The notes beneath the pieces are model-generated. The model made no database searches, was not told the origin of the DNA, and worked only from the letters and a program-made list of their open reading frames with translations. The position numbers were made by a program, and so were the translations under genes. Below, piece by piece: positions 45,292-53,735 of a stretch of 64,000 nt of DNA. Within the stretch, counting starts at the first letter, position 1. Each line of letters opens with the position of its first letter. This DNA is from Cognataquiflexum rubidum (lineage in GTDB: Bacteria > Bacteroidota > Bacteroidia > Cytophagales > Cyclobacteriaceae), in NCBI RefSeq assembly GCF_022538115.1, contig NZ_JAKZAL010000016.1, forward strand, positions 62,001 to 126,000. The letters run 5' to 3'.

Positions 45292-45483
45292 TCAATCTTT
45301 TCCAAAAAGAAATTTGGTAAGTTCATCTTTTGCAGCTCCGGTTTTCTTTTGCAGCCTGCCGAGCAGCTGGTCTTCCTGACCTTCTGCATAAACAAGGTCA
45401 TCATCTGTGAGTTCCCCGTATTTTTCTTTTAATTTACCTTTCAGCTCATTCCAATTTCCTTTGATCTTTAAGTCTAGTGACAT
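45292..45483 (-). CDS. CsbD-family small stress protein
   Basis: 63 residues: [20 protein letters not shown], then [15 protein letters not shown] and [14 protein letters not shown]. The KGxWNExKGKxKxxxGxLTDDDL pattern defines the CsbD family, whose members are made under general stress; their biochemical role is not known. A single gene with its own terminator. Confidence 0.9.
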   Translation of the reverse strand: MSLDLKIKGNWNELKGKLKEKYGELTDDDLVYAEGQEDQLLGRLQKKTGAAKDELTKFLFGKD

Positions 45484-45566
45484 GGTCGTTTTGGTTTTAG
45501 TTTAATATAAAATTCACAAGAAATAAAACAAATACTATTCCAAATATAAAATATTATATATTTATT

Positions 45567-46367
45567 ATGAAAAATATTACAAAAACAATTCCATTGCTCC
45601 TCTTATTGGCTTGTGGAGGCAATGATCAGGGACAAAACCTCGTTTGGTCGGATGAATTTGAAACCGATGGTCTTCCCGACCCCGGTAAATGGAGCTATGA
45701 TGTCGGCGACCACGGTTGGGGCAACAATGAATTGCAGTACTACACCGAAGAAACCCTTGCGAATGCAAGGGTTGAAAATGGAAACCTGATCATAGAAGCC
45801 CATCAGGACAGTACCTTTTCCAAGGGGTATACCTCGGCCAGATTGGTCACCAAAGGGAATGCAGCGTGGCAGTATGGCTACATTGAGATAAAAGCAAAGC
45901 TTCCTTCTGGCTTGGGAACCTGGCCTGCTATATGGATGCTTCCCGAAGAAAACAAATATGGAGGATGGCCCAAAAGCGGCGAAATCGACATCATGGAGCA
46001 TGTAGGCTATGACCAGGGGACTGTCCACGGGACAGTGCATACCGAAGCATTCAACCATACGATCGGAACCCAAATGGGAGCGACCAAATCAGTGCCTACC
46101 TGTTCCGAGGAATTTCATACCTATGCCATCGATTGGCAGGAAAAGAAAATAGATTTCTATATCGACGGAGAGCTTTACCACACTTTTGTGAATACAGGAA
46201 AGAATACCGCCGAATGGCCCTTTGATATGCCATTTCACCTGATCATGAATATTGCTGTCGGGGGAAATTGGGGAGGCAGCAAAGGTGTTGCCGCTGATAT
46301 TTGGCCCCAAAGGATGGAAGTAGATTACGTGAGGGTTTATAAAGAAAAGCCAGAGGAAGTTAAATAA
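45567..46367 (+). CDS. GH16 family beta-glucanase-like lipoprotein
   Basis: 266 residues. MKNITKTIPLLLLLAC is a lipoprotein signal with Cys at 16. The jelly roll has LVWSDEFETDGLPDPGKW, ARLVTKG, YGYIEIKAKLPSGLGTWPAI and the catalytic motif GEIDIMEHVG at residues 138-147, where the first Glu is the nucleophile and the Glu before His is the acid/base. This variant (EIDIMEH) is typical of laminarinases and related beta-1,3-glucanases. It would be anchored outside the inner membrane. Confidence 0.93.
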   Translation: MKNITKTIPLLLLLACGGNDQGQNLVWSDEFETDGLPDPGKWSYDVGDHGWGNNELQYYTEETLANARVENGNLIIEAHQDSTFSKGYTSARLVTKGNAAWQYGYIEIKAKLPSGLGTWPAIWMLPEENKYGGWPKSGEIDIMEHVGYDQGTVHGTVHTEAFNHTIGTQMGATKSVPTCSEEFHTYAIDWQEKKIDFYIDGELYHTFVNTGKNTAEWPFDMPFHLIMNIAVGGNWGGSKGVAADIWPQRMEVDYVRVYKEKPEEVK

Positions 46368-46443
46368 GGGAAATTGAAAGCCTCGTTTTTTTAAATGGAA
46401 TTGGGCAGGATCAATTCATCCAATTTGGTTCTAATCCACTTTT

Positions 46444-46485
46444 AAACATGTAATTTTTCGGTTACGATCGAAGAATTACATGTTT
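46444..46485 (+). terminator. Long hairpin terminator after the GH16 gene
   Basis: AAACATGTAATTTTTCG, an 8-base loop, then CGAAGAATTACATGTTT: 17 pairs with one T-G pair, followed by ATTTT. It lies 76 bases after the stop. Confidence 0.65.
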
Positions 46486-46653
46486 ATTTTCGGTTAGGTT
46501 AAAAGCTACATAAAGAATAGAAGTCGCAAACTATTTCTAATTCACAAGCCATGTCAATCATCTTCTCTCGACTGACATGCCGATGGTTCATTAAAGTTAA
46601 AACTAGATATTTTAAGATAATTTACTGATTAATGGGTATAGTAATAAATGTAA

Positions 46654-46673
46654 ATGTTGTTTATTATCAACAT
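46654..46673. promoter_or_regulatory. Possible hipBA operator
   Basis: ATGTTG-N8-CAACAT, a 20-base inverted repeat 34 bases before the hipB start. HipB-type repressors bind such sites to shut their own operon. A single weak palindrome in AT-rich DNA, so support is limited. Confidence 0.35.
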
Positions 46674-46707
46674 AAATATTTATTTTGTGGATATTAAACA
46701 ACATACA

Positions 46708-47004
46708 ATGAAATCTAAGAAAGCGATTCTTCTGCCAAGGTTTCAGAAAATACTGGAACAAATGGGTGAAAATATCAAACTCGCAAGAAAGAGGAGGAGG
46801 TTTAGTACCGTTCAGGTATCAGAAAGGGCAGGAATCAACAGGACTACTTTATACCAGATAGAAAAGGGAAATCCCAGTGTGGCATTGGGGTCATACTTTA
46901 ATGTTCTCCGGGTTTTAAACTTGGAAGAGGATTTTTTAAAACTTGCCGCCGATGATGAATTTGGGAGAAAGCTTCAGGATTTGGAATTGATGGGTAAATC
47001 ATGA
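46708..47004 (+). CDS. XRE-family regulator / HipB-like antitoxin
   Basis: 98 residues from ATG 46708 (MKSKKAILLPRFQKILEQMG); a farther upstream TTG or ATG would add an odd hydrophobic tail. Residues about 20-75 form a Cro/C1-type helix-turn-helix (NIKLARKRRRFSTVQVSERAG, then NRTTLYQIEKGNPSVALGSY). Its stop overlaps the next start by 4 bases (ATGA), the usual hipBA arrangement, so it is the likely repressor and antitoxin. Confidence 0.85.
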   Translation: MKSKKAILLPRFQKILEQMGENIKLARKRRRFSTVQVSERAGINRTTLYQIEKGNPSVALGSYFNVLRVLNLEEDFLKLAADDEFGRKLQDLELMGKS

Positions 47005-48254
47005 CTTCGCCAGCTAAAACTGATATTTGGGTCTATGCACATTGGCAGGGAATGTCCGTGCCAAAGTGCTTAGGCGTGTTGACTGCACAGCAGGCAAAAG
47101 GGAGGAAGGCATTTGGTTTTTCTTATGATCCCGCGTGGATTTCTTCCCAAGAGCAATGGTTGCTCGATCCCGATATTTCTTTGTACAGTGGGACTCAATA
47201 CCCAAAGGGTAAAGAAAATTTTGGAATATTTTTGGATTCAATGCCTGACAATTGGGGAAGGACTTTAATGAAAAGAAGAGCCCTTTTACTGGCACAAAAT
47301 GAAAGTACCTCGTCCAAAGTATTGTACGATATTGATTATTTATTTGGGGTCAATGACTACACAAGGATGGGGGCACTCAGGTTCAAACTCGATCCGGGAG
47401 GACCTTTTTTGGACAATGAACCTCTTTTTTCAGTACCGCCATGGACCCAAATACGGGATTTGCAATATGGGGCAAACCTGATAGAGTCAAATGTGGACAC
47501 TGATGAGGTGGATAAATGGCTCAGTATGTTGATGGCCCCGGGATCTTCACTAGGAGGTGCAAGACCAAAAGCAAACATCAAGGATGAAAATGGGACACTT
47601 TGGATAGCCAAATTTCCTTCTCAAAATGATACTTTAGATAAAGCTGCTTGGGAGTATCTGACTTATCGTCTGGCTGTAGCAGCTGGAATTGAAATGTCAC
47701 CATGTAAGCTAGAGCATGTATCAGGTAGATACCATACTTTTTTCACAAAACGGTTTGACAGGGCTGGAGAAGAGCGGATTCATTTTGCCTCAGCCATGAC
47801 AATGACCGGAAAAAATGAAGAAGCTATCAGAGATGATATACCTTCATACTTGGATATTTTGGAATTTATCCAGTTTTCGGGAAGTGATATTGAGCGAGAT
47901 TCAAAAGAGCTTTGGAGAAGAATTGTTTTTAATATCATGGTCTCCAATACAGATGACCATCTTCGTAATCATGGCTTTGTGCTTACTTCCAATGGATGGA
48001 GGTTATCTCCTGCTTTTGACCTTAATCCATCTATAGAAAAGGCCCATTTGTCCCTGAATATCGATATGGATAGTAATGCCTTGGATTTGGGATTAGCCAA
48101 AGCCGTGGGGATGTTTTTTAGGATCAGCGAAAAAGAAATGGAATTAATTGTTGAAGAAGTGAAATCAGCAGTTGCCAATTGGGGAAAAGTAGCCAATGAA
48201 ATAGGTATTCCACGAAATGAGCAGCGTCTGATGAGTGCTGCATTTAGGGTATAG
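47001..48254 (+). CDS. HipA-family serine/threonine kinase toxin
   Basis: 417 residues. The N-terminal HipA domain has FGIFLDSMPDNWGRTLMKRR. The kinase core has GSSLGGARPKANIKDENGTLWIAKFPS (ATP-binding region), MVSNTDDHLRNHGF (catalytic Asp within the N-x-D-D-H motif) and SPAFDLNPS (magnesium-binding Asp). These match HipA, which phosphorylates glutamyl-tRNA synthetase or another target and halts growth. The Arg/Lys and Asp residues needed for activity are all present, so it looks functional. It is translationally coupled to the HipB-like gene. Confidence 0.9.
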   Translation: MTSPAKTDIWVYAHWQGMSVPKCLGVLTAQQAKGRKAFGFSYDPAWISSQEQWLLDPDISLYSGTQYPKGKENFGIFLDSMPDNWGRTLMKRRALLLAQNESTSSKVLYDIDYLFGVNDYTRMGALRFKLDPGGPFLDNEPLFSVPPWTQIRDLQYGANLIESNVDTDEVDKWLSMLMAPGSSLGGARPKANIKDENGTLWIAKFPSQNDTLDKAAWEYLTYRLAVAAGIEMSPCKLEHVSGRYHTFFTKRFDRAGEERIHFASAMTMTGKNEEAIRDDIPSYLDILEFIQFSGSDIERDSKELWRRIVFNIMVSNTDDHLRNHGFVLTSNGWRLSPAFDLNPSIEKAHLSLNIDMDSNALDLGLAKAVGMFFRISEKEMELIVEEVKSAVANWGKVANEIGIPRNEQRLMSAAFRV

Positions 48255-48289
48255 TTTTTTGGGTGGAAACAGTTTCTGCCTTTTATCCC

Positions 48290-49480
48290 TCACATCGCCA
48301 CTCCATTAAATGGATTGAACCGCCTTCTGCCTACTGACATGCCGATGGCACGGCAGACGGTTTTGTCGCCATACCTGGTGTTGAGCCGGTCGAGCGCCTG
48401 GTAGAGTCGAATCTGCTCCTGGGTATCTTCGAAGAGGTTGATCTGGTAATTGCCATGGACAAGGTGGCTGAAGCGCACCCCGATCAGACGGATCAGCATA
48501 CGGCGGTTGTACAGTTTTTTGAACAATTCCTTCACGATCGGGATCAGCGTATGGTCCGCAGAAGTATAAGGCACACGCTGCTGCACGGTATGTGTATCAA
48601 AGTCCGAGTACCGGATCTTCACACTCACGCAGGCGGTCAGCTGTTGTTTTTGACGCAGTTTGGTGGAGATCTGTTCCGTCATGGCGATGAGGTTGGCTTC
48701 GAGCATCTTGACATCGATGGTGTCCTGCTCGAAGGTGTTTTCGGTTGAAATGGATTTTGCTTCGGAATAGGGTGTCACAAGGGAGCGGTCTATGCCGTTT
48801 GCTTTTTCCCAGATCATGGTACCGTTTTTCCCAAAAGTGGCTTCCAGCAGTTCGGCGGGCATGACCTGCAGGGTCTGTACCTTTTTGACTCCCATATTGT
48901 ATAAGGTGTGTGAAGTTTTTTCTCCGATCATGGGAATCTTGCGCACGGACAGGGGAGCGAGAAAGGGTTTTTCCATCCCATAGGGGATTTCCTTTTCATT
49001 GTTGGGTTTGGCTTCTCCGGTGGCTACTTTGGAGACAGTTTTGTTTTCCGAAAGCCCCAAAGAAATCGGTAGCCCGCTTTCCTTGATGATCCTTTGGCGT
49101 AGTTCATGCGCCATCTTGAAGCAACCAAAAAACCTGTCCATACCGGTATAATCGATATAAAATTCATCGATGGAGGACTTTTCAAACAGAGGCACATCCT
49201 CCCGGATGATCTCGGTAATCTCGTGGGATTTTTGGCTGTACTTCTCAAAATCTCCCCGGATGATCAGCGCCTCCGGGCAAAGCTGCCGCGCCGTGCGCAT
49301 AGGCATGGCGGAGTGCACGCCAAACTTCCTTGCTTCATAGCTGCAGGAAGCCACGACCCCCCGGTCTCCCGAACCGCCGATGAGAATGGGTTTTCCATTC
49401 AGCCTGCTGTCATACAGCCGCTCCACCGATACAAAAAACGAATCCAGATCCATATGGACAATGCTCCTCTTCCTCTCCAT
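48290..49480 (-). CDS. dinB: Y-family DNA polymerase IV (DinB-like)
   Basis: 396 residues. The palm domain begins IVHMDLDSFFVSVERLYD with the first catalytic Asp pair, and SSIDEFYIDYTGMD holds the second catalytic Asp-Glu. GVKKVQTLQVMPAE lies in the thumb with helix-hairpin-helix character, and the little-finger domain follows (STENTFEQDTIDV). It carries out translesion synthesis. Codon usage here is more GC-rich than in its neighbours, which could mean later arrival. A 20-base palindrome sits 14 bases before its start (49495-49514). Confidence 0.93.
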   Translation of the reverse strand: MERKRSIVHMDLDSFFVSVERLYDSRLNGKPILIGGSGDRGVVASCSYEARKFGVHSAMPMRTARQLCPEALIIRGDFEKYSQKSHEITEIIREDVPLFEKSSIDEFYIDYTGMDRFFGCFKMAHELRQRIIKESGLPISLGLSENKTVSKVATGEAKPNNEKEIPYGMEKPFLAPLSVRKIPMIGEKTSHTLYNMGVKKVQTLQVMPAELLEATFGKNGTMIWEKANGIDRSLVTPYSEAKSISTENTFEQDTIDVKMLEANLIAMTEQISTKLRQKQQLTACVSVKIRYSDFDTHTVQQRVPYTSADHTLIPIVKELFKKLYNRRMLIRLIGVRFSHLVHGNYQINLFEDTQEQIRLYQALDRLNTRYGDKTVCRAIGMSVGRRRFNPFNGVAM

Positions 49481-49494
49481 AATATGTCAATTTT

Positions 49495-49525
49495 ATAAAC
49501 ATTTTAATGTTTATAATTTAAACAT
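49495..49525. promoter_or_regulatory. Palindromic operator candidate upstream of dinB
   Basis: ATAAACATT-TT-AATGTTTAT is an exact 20-base inverted repeat, followed by another half-site TAAACAT at 49518-49525 or so. It starts 14 bases before the dinB start codon on the minus strand. It may be a damage-response repressor site, but I cannot tie it to a known regulator. Confidence 0.5.
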
Positions 49526-49636
49526 ATTTTCAATACCAAAAAGGAAGAAAAATGAAGGTTTACCGGAAATCCAAAATACTGTGACAATTGCCTGTAGCTT
49601 TCTTATGAGTTTTAGAAAACGAATAAAGGTTGTACT

Positions 49637-49773
49637 CCGTCATTCTGAGTTTTTAACAATTTTGAAATGTTCAGAAAGGGTAAAGACGATCGGATTCCCG
49701 TCATCCTGAATCCGAGGTACGAGGATGAAGGATCTCAAAAAAAGAGACTCTTCGCTACTCTCAGAGTGACGGG
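49637..49773. repeat. Degenerate inverted intergenic repeat
   Basis: CCCGTCATCCTGA at 49697-49709 pairs imperfectly with TCAGAGTGACGGG at 49761-49773 (11 of 13). A partial copy, CCGTCATTCTGAG, lies at 49637-49649. The interior AAGGATCTC...GACTCTTCGCT is also a broken inverted repeat. Elements of this type are scattered in Bacteroidota intergenic DNA. Confidence 0.6.
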
Positions 49774-49803
49774 CGAAAACACATTATTGGAAGGAAGAGA
49801 TAA

Positions 49804-49841
49804 AAAACACCCCAAGCCTATAGTAATGGTTGGGGTGTTTT
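49804..49841 (-). terminator. Hairpin terminator downstream of the phosphoesterase gene
   Basis: AAAACACCCCAA, a 14-base loop and TTGGGGTGTTTT (12 paired bases). On the minus strand the stem is followed by T residues. It lies 124 bases after the phosphoesterase stop. Confidence 0.6.
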
Positions 49842-49965
49842 GATAAAGATGTTTTATCAGCAATATGTTCCAAACAAGCCTTAAAAATCACCTCATAATA
49901 TCTATTAATATCTAATATCCATCAATATCTATTAATATCGAATTGATCTATGGATTCAGGAAACC

Positions 49966-51531
49966 TTATTGTGCAATCCTAAACGTTTTGGTTCCGGTAT
50001 GTTTTTGTCCAAACATGTCCGTGGCCTCGACCTCGATGGTATGCACGCCGACTTCAAGATTGACAGGGATGCCGGCTCTCCACAGGTGGTCCGTGCGCGC
50101 GGCATTGGAAGGTCTTCTTCCGTCAAGGAGTGTTTCGGTGGTGTCCCATTCGAAGATTTTGAGCAGGTAGGAAGGATCGTAATCTGTGAGGTTGGTCATT
50201 TTTCTCCATTCGCCATTGTCGATCCTGTAACGTACCTCATCATTGGCTGTGCCCATAAAGAAGTTGACAATAATTCCCGTGGAGGTTCTTTTTCCTTTCT
50301 CCAATACTTTTGGAGCAAAGATTTCCATCTGATAGGTGTCGGGTTTCCCGGCTGCTTTGTACCTCGCTTTGTATTGGTTGCCTTCAAAATCCATGAATAC
50401 ATAACCGTTTGGCGAACCGTCACGCATGGTGGATTCGGGCACACCGCTTTCTCTCATCCTTCCGCTGTACCAATCTCCCGAAGGGGTACCGATGTTATAA
50501 TGATGATGGGCTTTGCTTTGGTTATACCCTTCCGCTTTTCCGAAAAAAGTCTGCTTCTGATAGTGCGTATGTGCGGAGAGCGACACGGTATTGGGGAAAT
50601 CGGATAGCAGTTCCAATAGTTTTTCTCTGTCTTCGTCTCGGTAGCTTTCTCCCTCTTCAAACAACGGGATGTGCATGAATACGACGACCAATTTGTCTTT
50701 TGGGACTAATTTAAGGTTGTTCTCGACAAACTTTAACTGATCGGCCCTCAATCCTCCCCAATATCCCTGTCCGTCTCTTGGATCGGGATAGAGGATGTTT
50801 TCCAATACCACAAAGTGGACATCGCCTTCATTGAAAGCATAGGTAGCGGGGCCAAAAAAAGATTCAAATGTCTCGTCTGTCAGTTCGTCTGTCGGCGCGT
50901 CAAGGTTCATGTCGTGATTTCCCATAACCGAAAACCAAGGCACGCCGACTTTTCCGATAGTCTTTGCGTAAGCCGGGTACAAGGACAGGTCATCTCCGGC
51001 GATGTCGCCCACCGATATCCCAAAGCGGATTCCCTGAATGCCCGCGACTTCATCGACCACCCCTTTTTCAAAATACCCCATCTCAGTCATGTTGTAAGGC
51101 TGCGGGTCACCGAATACCAAAGCGGTAAAGTTGCTTTCGGACGTGGATGGCAAAAGTCCAAAATCCACTGATTTGGGCAATGCTCCTGTCGGACTGAGAC
51201 CTGCATATTTCAGGTTGGTGGGAGAACCTTTTGGCTTATGGCTGTAAAAGAACTTGGGAAGGTTGTTTTCGTTTTTTGGCAGGGCGTAATCCGATGGCTT
51301 GATCACAAAAATAGTCTGATCTTCCTTTATTGGAAGGGCATATTGGCCCTTGTCATCTGTTTTCACTACTTCTATCCCATTGGATACGGATACATTTGGA
51401 AGCCCTTTTTCACGTCTATCTTTCTTTCCGTTTGCATTGAGATCCTCATACACATAGCCGGTGACTGTATTTTGGCCATATCCAGACAAACTCAACAAAG
51501 AGAGTCCGATGAGTAGTATGTATTTTTTCAT
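49966..51531 (-). CDS. Secreted calcineurin-like metallophosphoesterase
   Basis: 521 residues with signal peptide MKKYILLIGLSLLSLSGYGQ. An N-terminal SdrD/B-like beta domain (TVTGYVYEDLNANGKKDRRE) precedes the catalytic domain. The latter has FGDPQPYN, GISVGDIAGDDLS, FSVMGNHDMNLD and VSLSAHTHYQ, giving the Asp, Asn and His ligands of the dimetal site. The last 140 residues form a C-terminal beta domain (VNFFMGTANDEVRYRIDNG). The pattern matches exported phosphoesterases with N- and C-terminal extension domains. The substrate is unknown. Confidence 0.88.
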   Translation of the reverse strand: MKKYILLIGLSLLSLSGYGQNTVTGYVYEDLNANGKKDRREKGLPNVSVSNGIEVVKTDDKGQYALPIKEDQTIFVIKPSDYALPKNENNLPKFFYSHKPKGSPTNLKYAGLSPTGALPKSVDFGLLPSTSESNFTALVFGDPQPYNMTEMGYFEKGVVDEVAGIQGIRFGISVGDIAGDDLSLYPAYAKTIGKVGVPWFSVMGNHDMNLDAPTDELTDETFESFFGPATYAFNEGDVHFVVLENILYPDPRDGQGYWGGLRADQLKFVENNLKLVPKDKLVVVFMHIPLFEEGESYRDEDREKLLELLSDFPNTVSLSAHTHYQKQTFFGKAEGYNQSKAHHHYNIGTPSGDWYSGRMRESGVPESTMRDGSPNGYVFMDFEGNQYKARYKAAGKPDTYQMEIFAPKVLEKGKRTSTGIIVNFFMGTANDEVRYRIDNGEWRKMTNLTDYDPSYLLKIFEWDTTETLLDGRRPSNAARTDHLWRAGIPVNLEVGVHTIEVEATDMFGQKHTGTKTFRIAQ

Positions 51532-51741
51532 GGGTGGATTGGATGTTTATTTTTCAAGTTATGAAATTAAGCCAATCATGCGAGGAGTATATTATTTGGA
51601 AGTTATGGTTTTATTATGAATGGTAAGGGTAGCATTTTTTTATCCTTTTAGTCTTACTTTCTTTCATTAATAAGCTGGATTTTTTCTTATTATATTTTTG
51701 TAATGTGTTGATAATAAATAAAATGTGGAGAAAATTTGAAA

Positions 51742-51783
51742 TTACTCAATGTAATGAGTAAATTTACTCAGTATATTGAGTAA
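51742..51783. repeat. Double 20-bp palindrome abutting the second DUF4143 ATPase gene
   Basis: TTACTCA-ATGTAA-TGAGTAA (51742-51761), a 2-base AT spacer, then TTACTCA-GTATAT-TGAGTAA (51764-51783). Both stems are perfect 7-base inverted repeats with a 6-base centre. It ends 7 bases before the ATG at 51791, so a bound protein would block expression. A near copy of the whole 42-bp element lies at 53736-53777. Confidence 0.85.
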
Positions 51784-51790
51784 AATAATT

Positions 51791-52987
51791 ATGGCGTACC
51801 AAAGAATTGAAAAATCAGGTTTACTGAAGCGGCTAAAAGATGAACCAAGGAGGTTTATCCAGGTCATATATGGCCCCCGGCAAATAGGAAAAACCACCTT
51901 GGTAAGACAGATTATGGCGGAGTTGGATTATCCAAGTGTCATGATAGCCGCGGATGCAGTGCCGGCCGGAGATGGTGTGTGGATTTCCCAACAGTGGGAA
52001 AATGCCCGGATCCGTCAACAGCAGCAGACTGACAAGCCTTTTCTCCTGGTGATCGATGAGGTGCAGAAGATTGACAACTGGTCGGAGCAGATCAAGGCCG
52101 AGTGGGACAGGGATACTGCCGAAGAAAAAGATATCCGGGTAGTTTTGTTGGGTTCATCGAGGCTGATGCTCCAGCAGGGGTTGACAGAATCTCTGGCGGG
52201 AAGGTTTGAAGCGACTTACCTGGGACATTGGTCCTATAAAGAAATGAAGGATGCTTTCGGCCTGACAGCAGAAGAGTTTATTTGGTTTGGAGGCTACCCC
52301 GGTGCTATTGCCCTGAAGGATGATGAGGACCGATGGAAGAACTATATCCGGGATTCTCTCTTAGAAACAAGTATTTCAAAGGACATCCTTATGCTGACCC
52401 GTGTAGATAAGCCGGCGCTGATGAAGCGCTTGTTTGAGTTGGGTTCGGTGTATTCCGGTCAGGTGCTGAGCTTCACCAAGATCATGGGGCAGCTTGCCGA
52501 TGCCGGCAATACCACCACTTTGGCCAATTACCTGAATCTGCTAAACGATGCCGGGCTTTTGGGTGGATTGGAGAAATACAGCCCAAATATGGTCAGAAAG
52601 CGGTCTTCCAGTCCCAAGTTTATGGTCCATAATACGGCCATCATGTCCGGAATTTCCAATGAAAGTAAGGATACCTTGTTGGCAGATCCTAAAGCTTGGG
52701 GTCGTTGGGTGGAATCCGCAGTAGGTGCGCATCTCATCAATCAATCCTTCAAGGACAAGAAATTAAATGTCTACTATTGGCGAGAAGGAAATGAAGAGGT
52801 GGATTTTGTGCTGGAATATAAAAAGCGGGTGATTGCGCTGGAAGTAAAGTCCTCCAAAACCGGTACACTTTCGGGAATGAATGCCTTCGCCAAACAATTC
52901 AAACCGGAAAAAACCCTGCTCATTGGTGCGGGTGGCATTCCTTGGCAAGAATTCCTTCAGATGGATGTTTTGGATTTATATGCATAA
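51791..52987 (+). CDS. DUF4143-family AAA ATPase with nuclease-like C-terminal domain (second copy)
   Basis: 398 residues from ATG 51791. A TTG five codons earlier lies inside the palindrome and is unlikely. Walker A YGPRQIGKTTLVRQ is at about residues 28-41, Walker B FLLVIDEVQKIDNW at about 83-96, and VVLLGSSRLML follows. The mid region (FTKIMGQLADAGNTTTLANYLN) is a winged-helix candidate. The C-terminal nuclease-like core is clear: WREGNEEVDFVLEYKKRVIALEVKSS, a typical D-x(n)-E-x-K pattern. Same length as the ATPase at 38252-39448 but from another subgroup. Function is unknown. Confidence 0.82.
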   Translation: MAYQRIEKSGLLKRLKDEPRRFIQVIYGPRQIGKTTLVRQIMAELDYPSVMIAADAVPAGDGVWISQQWENARIRQQQQTDKPFLLVIDEVQKIDNWSEQIKAEWDRDTAEEKDIRVVLLGSSRLMLQQGLTESLAGRFEATYLGHWSYKEMKDAFGLTAEEFIWFGGYPGAIALKDDEDRWKNYIRDSLLETSISKDILMLTRVDKPALMKRLFELGSVYSGQVLSFTKIMGQLADAGNTTTLANYLNLLNDAGLLGGLEKYSPNMVRKRSSSPKFMVHNTAIMSGISNESKDTLLADPKAWGRWVESAVGAHLINQSFKDKKLNVYYWREGNEEVDFVLEYKKRVIALEVKSSKTGTLSGMNAFAKQFKPEKTLLIGAGGIPWQEFLQMDVLDLYA

Positions 52988-52988
52988 T

Positions 52989-53017
52989 AAAGGCAACTCT
53001 CAAGGGTTGCCTTTTTT
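52989..53017 (+). terminator. Rho-independent terminator of the ATPase gene
   Basis: AAAGGCAAC, an 8-base loop, GTTGCCTTT then more T residues. It overlaps the first bases after the stop codon. Confidence 0.85.
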
Positions 53018-53052
53018 GTTTTTTATTATAAAATTCTGGAAGATGGATGTTT

Positions 53053-53138
53053 CAACCCTTTCAGGGTTGGCCGGGTTTTGTTGTGTATTTACCCCCGGGT
53101 TCTACCCGGGGCTATTCAAGGTTCGACCCCTTTGGGGT
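53053..53138. repeat. Three consecutive GC-rich hairpins
   Basis: CAACCCT-TTC-AGGGTTG (53053-53069), CCCCGGGT-TCT-ACCCGGGG (53093-53111) and ACCCC-TTT-GGGGT (53126-53138). All have 3-base loops. Similar trios recur in intergenic DNA of Bacteroidota; I infer a dispersed palindromic element. Confidence 0.7.
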
Positions 53139-53202
53139 ATTTTCTCCATAATCATTTCTTCAGTGACCTCAGTGGTAAAATATCATTAATCCGCTTTTGC
53201 GA

Positions 53203-53236
53203 CCCTTGCGAAACCTTTGAGTCCTTTGCAGTTAAA
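53203..53236. repeat. 34-base direct repeat, copy 1
   Basis: Begins CCCTTGCGAAACCTTTGAGT and ends GTTAAAA. The second copy at 53534-53567 differs at two adjacent bases (CA versus AG). Confidence 0.8.
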
Positions 53237-53348
53237 ATATATTCACCCTAGAGAGCACAAGAGGAATAGGAGAAAAATAAGAGAATGAATTATTCGGAAT
53301 GAGAATGTTTGTGGAGACGGAGAGGAAAGGGAGGAAAAATTGATAAAA

Positions 53349-53434
53349 ATGTTTGTGGGGACACAAACATTGGCTACGAATGATCCCATGGGGATCAAAT
53401 ATGGGTAGCCCCGAGTAAGGTACGCAACTCGGGG
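53349..53434. repeat. Hairpin cluster
   Basis: ATGTTTGTG-GGGA-CACAAACAT (53349-53370), GATCCC-ATG-GGGATC (53382-53396) and CCCCGAGT-N10-ACTCGGGG (53409-53434). A partial copy of the first stem (TTTGTGAAGACACAAACAT) recurs near 53795. Confidence 0.75.
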
Positions 53435-53533
53435 TAAAAAACGAGAACAGCGATTCCGATTTTTGGCCGAGGAAATGCAAATGGGGAATTCGGGTCTCCG
53501 CCAAAAACAGGGAAGGTCAAAATCCCTTGCACC

Positions 53534-53567
53534 CCCTTGCGAAACCTTTGAGTCCTTTGAGGTTAAA
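53534..53567. repeat. 34-base direct repeat, copy 2
   Basis: Matches 53203-53236 apart from two adjacent bases. It lies 331 bp downstream of copy 1. Confidence 0.8.
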
Positions 53568-53598
53568 AAAATATACCTCACGCAGTGACGCAGAGGAA

Positions 53599-53646
53599 GC
53601 AGTCTGATGACTGCATTTTGACGGTCCAAGTCTGGAGACTTGAACC
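53599..53646. repeat. REP-like hairpin pair, copy 1
   Basis: GCAGTC-TGAT-GACTGC followed by GGTCCAAGTCT-GG-AGACTTGAACC. The same pair recurs at 53854-53901, and the second hairpin alone at 53915-53938. Confidence 0.8.
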
Positions 53647-53735
53647 AGATTTTATGCTTAAATACTCCATTTTCTTGCTTAATAATGAAATTATAATTAA
53701 TTGAATATCAATGTATATGGAGGTATTTTAATTTT

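Larger units (their letters stand above)
46368..46707. other. Intergenic region between GH16 and hipB
   Basis: About 340 bases without a gene. It holds a long hairpin after GH16 (46444-46485) and a possible operator before hipB (46654-46673). The rest shows nothing I can name. Confidence 0.5.
49481..49965. other. Intergenic region with operator, repeats and terminator
   Basis: About 485 bases without a gene. It holds the dinB palindrome (49495-49525), a degenerate inverted repeat (49637-49773), a hairpin terminator (49804-49841), and two 16-base direct repeats of AATATCTATTAATATC at 49897-49912 and 49924-49939, 27 bp apart. Confidence 0.6.

Noticed and set aside
53232-53629. Open frames on the minus strand in the repeat-rich gap
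   Set aside because: They run through hairpins and direct repeats, have low-complexity translations and no family features.
53623-53646. tRNA T-arm, since the minus strand reads GGTTCAAGTCT
   Set aside because: No acceptor, D or anticodon arm is present around it; the unit is repeated as a simple hairpin.
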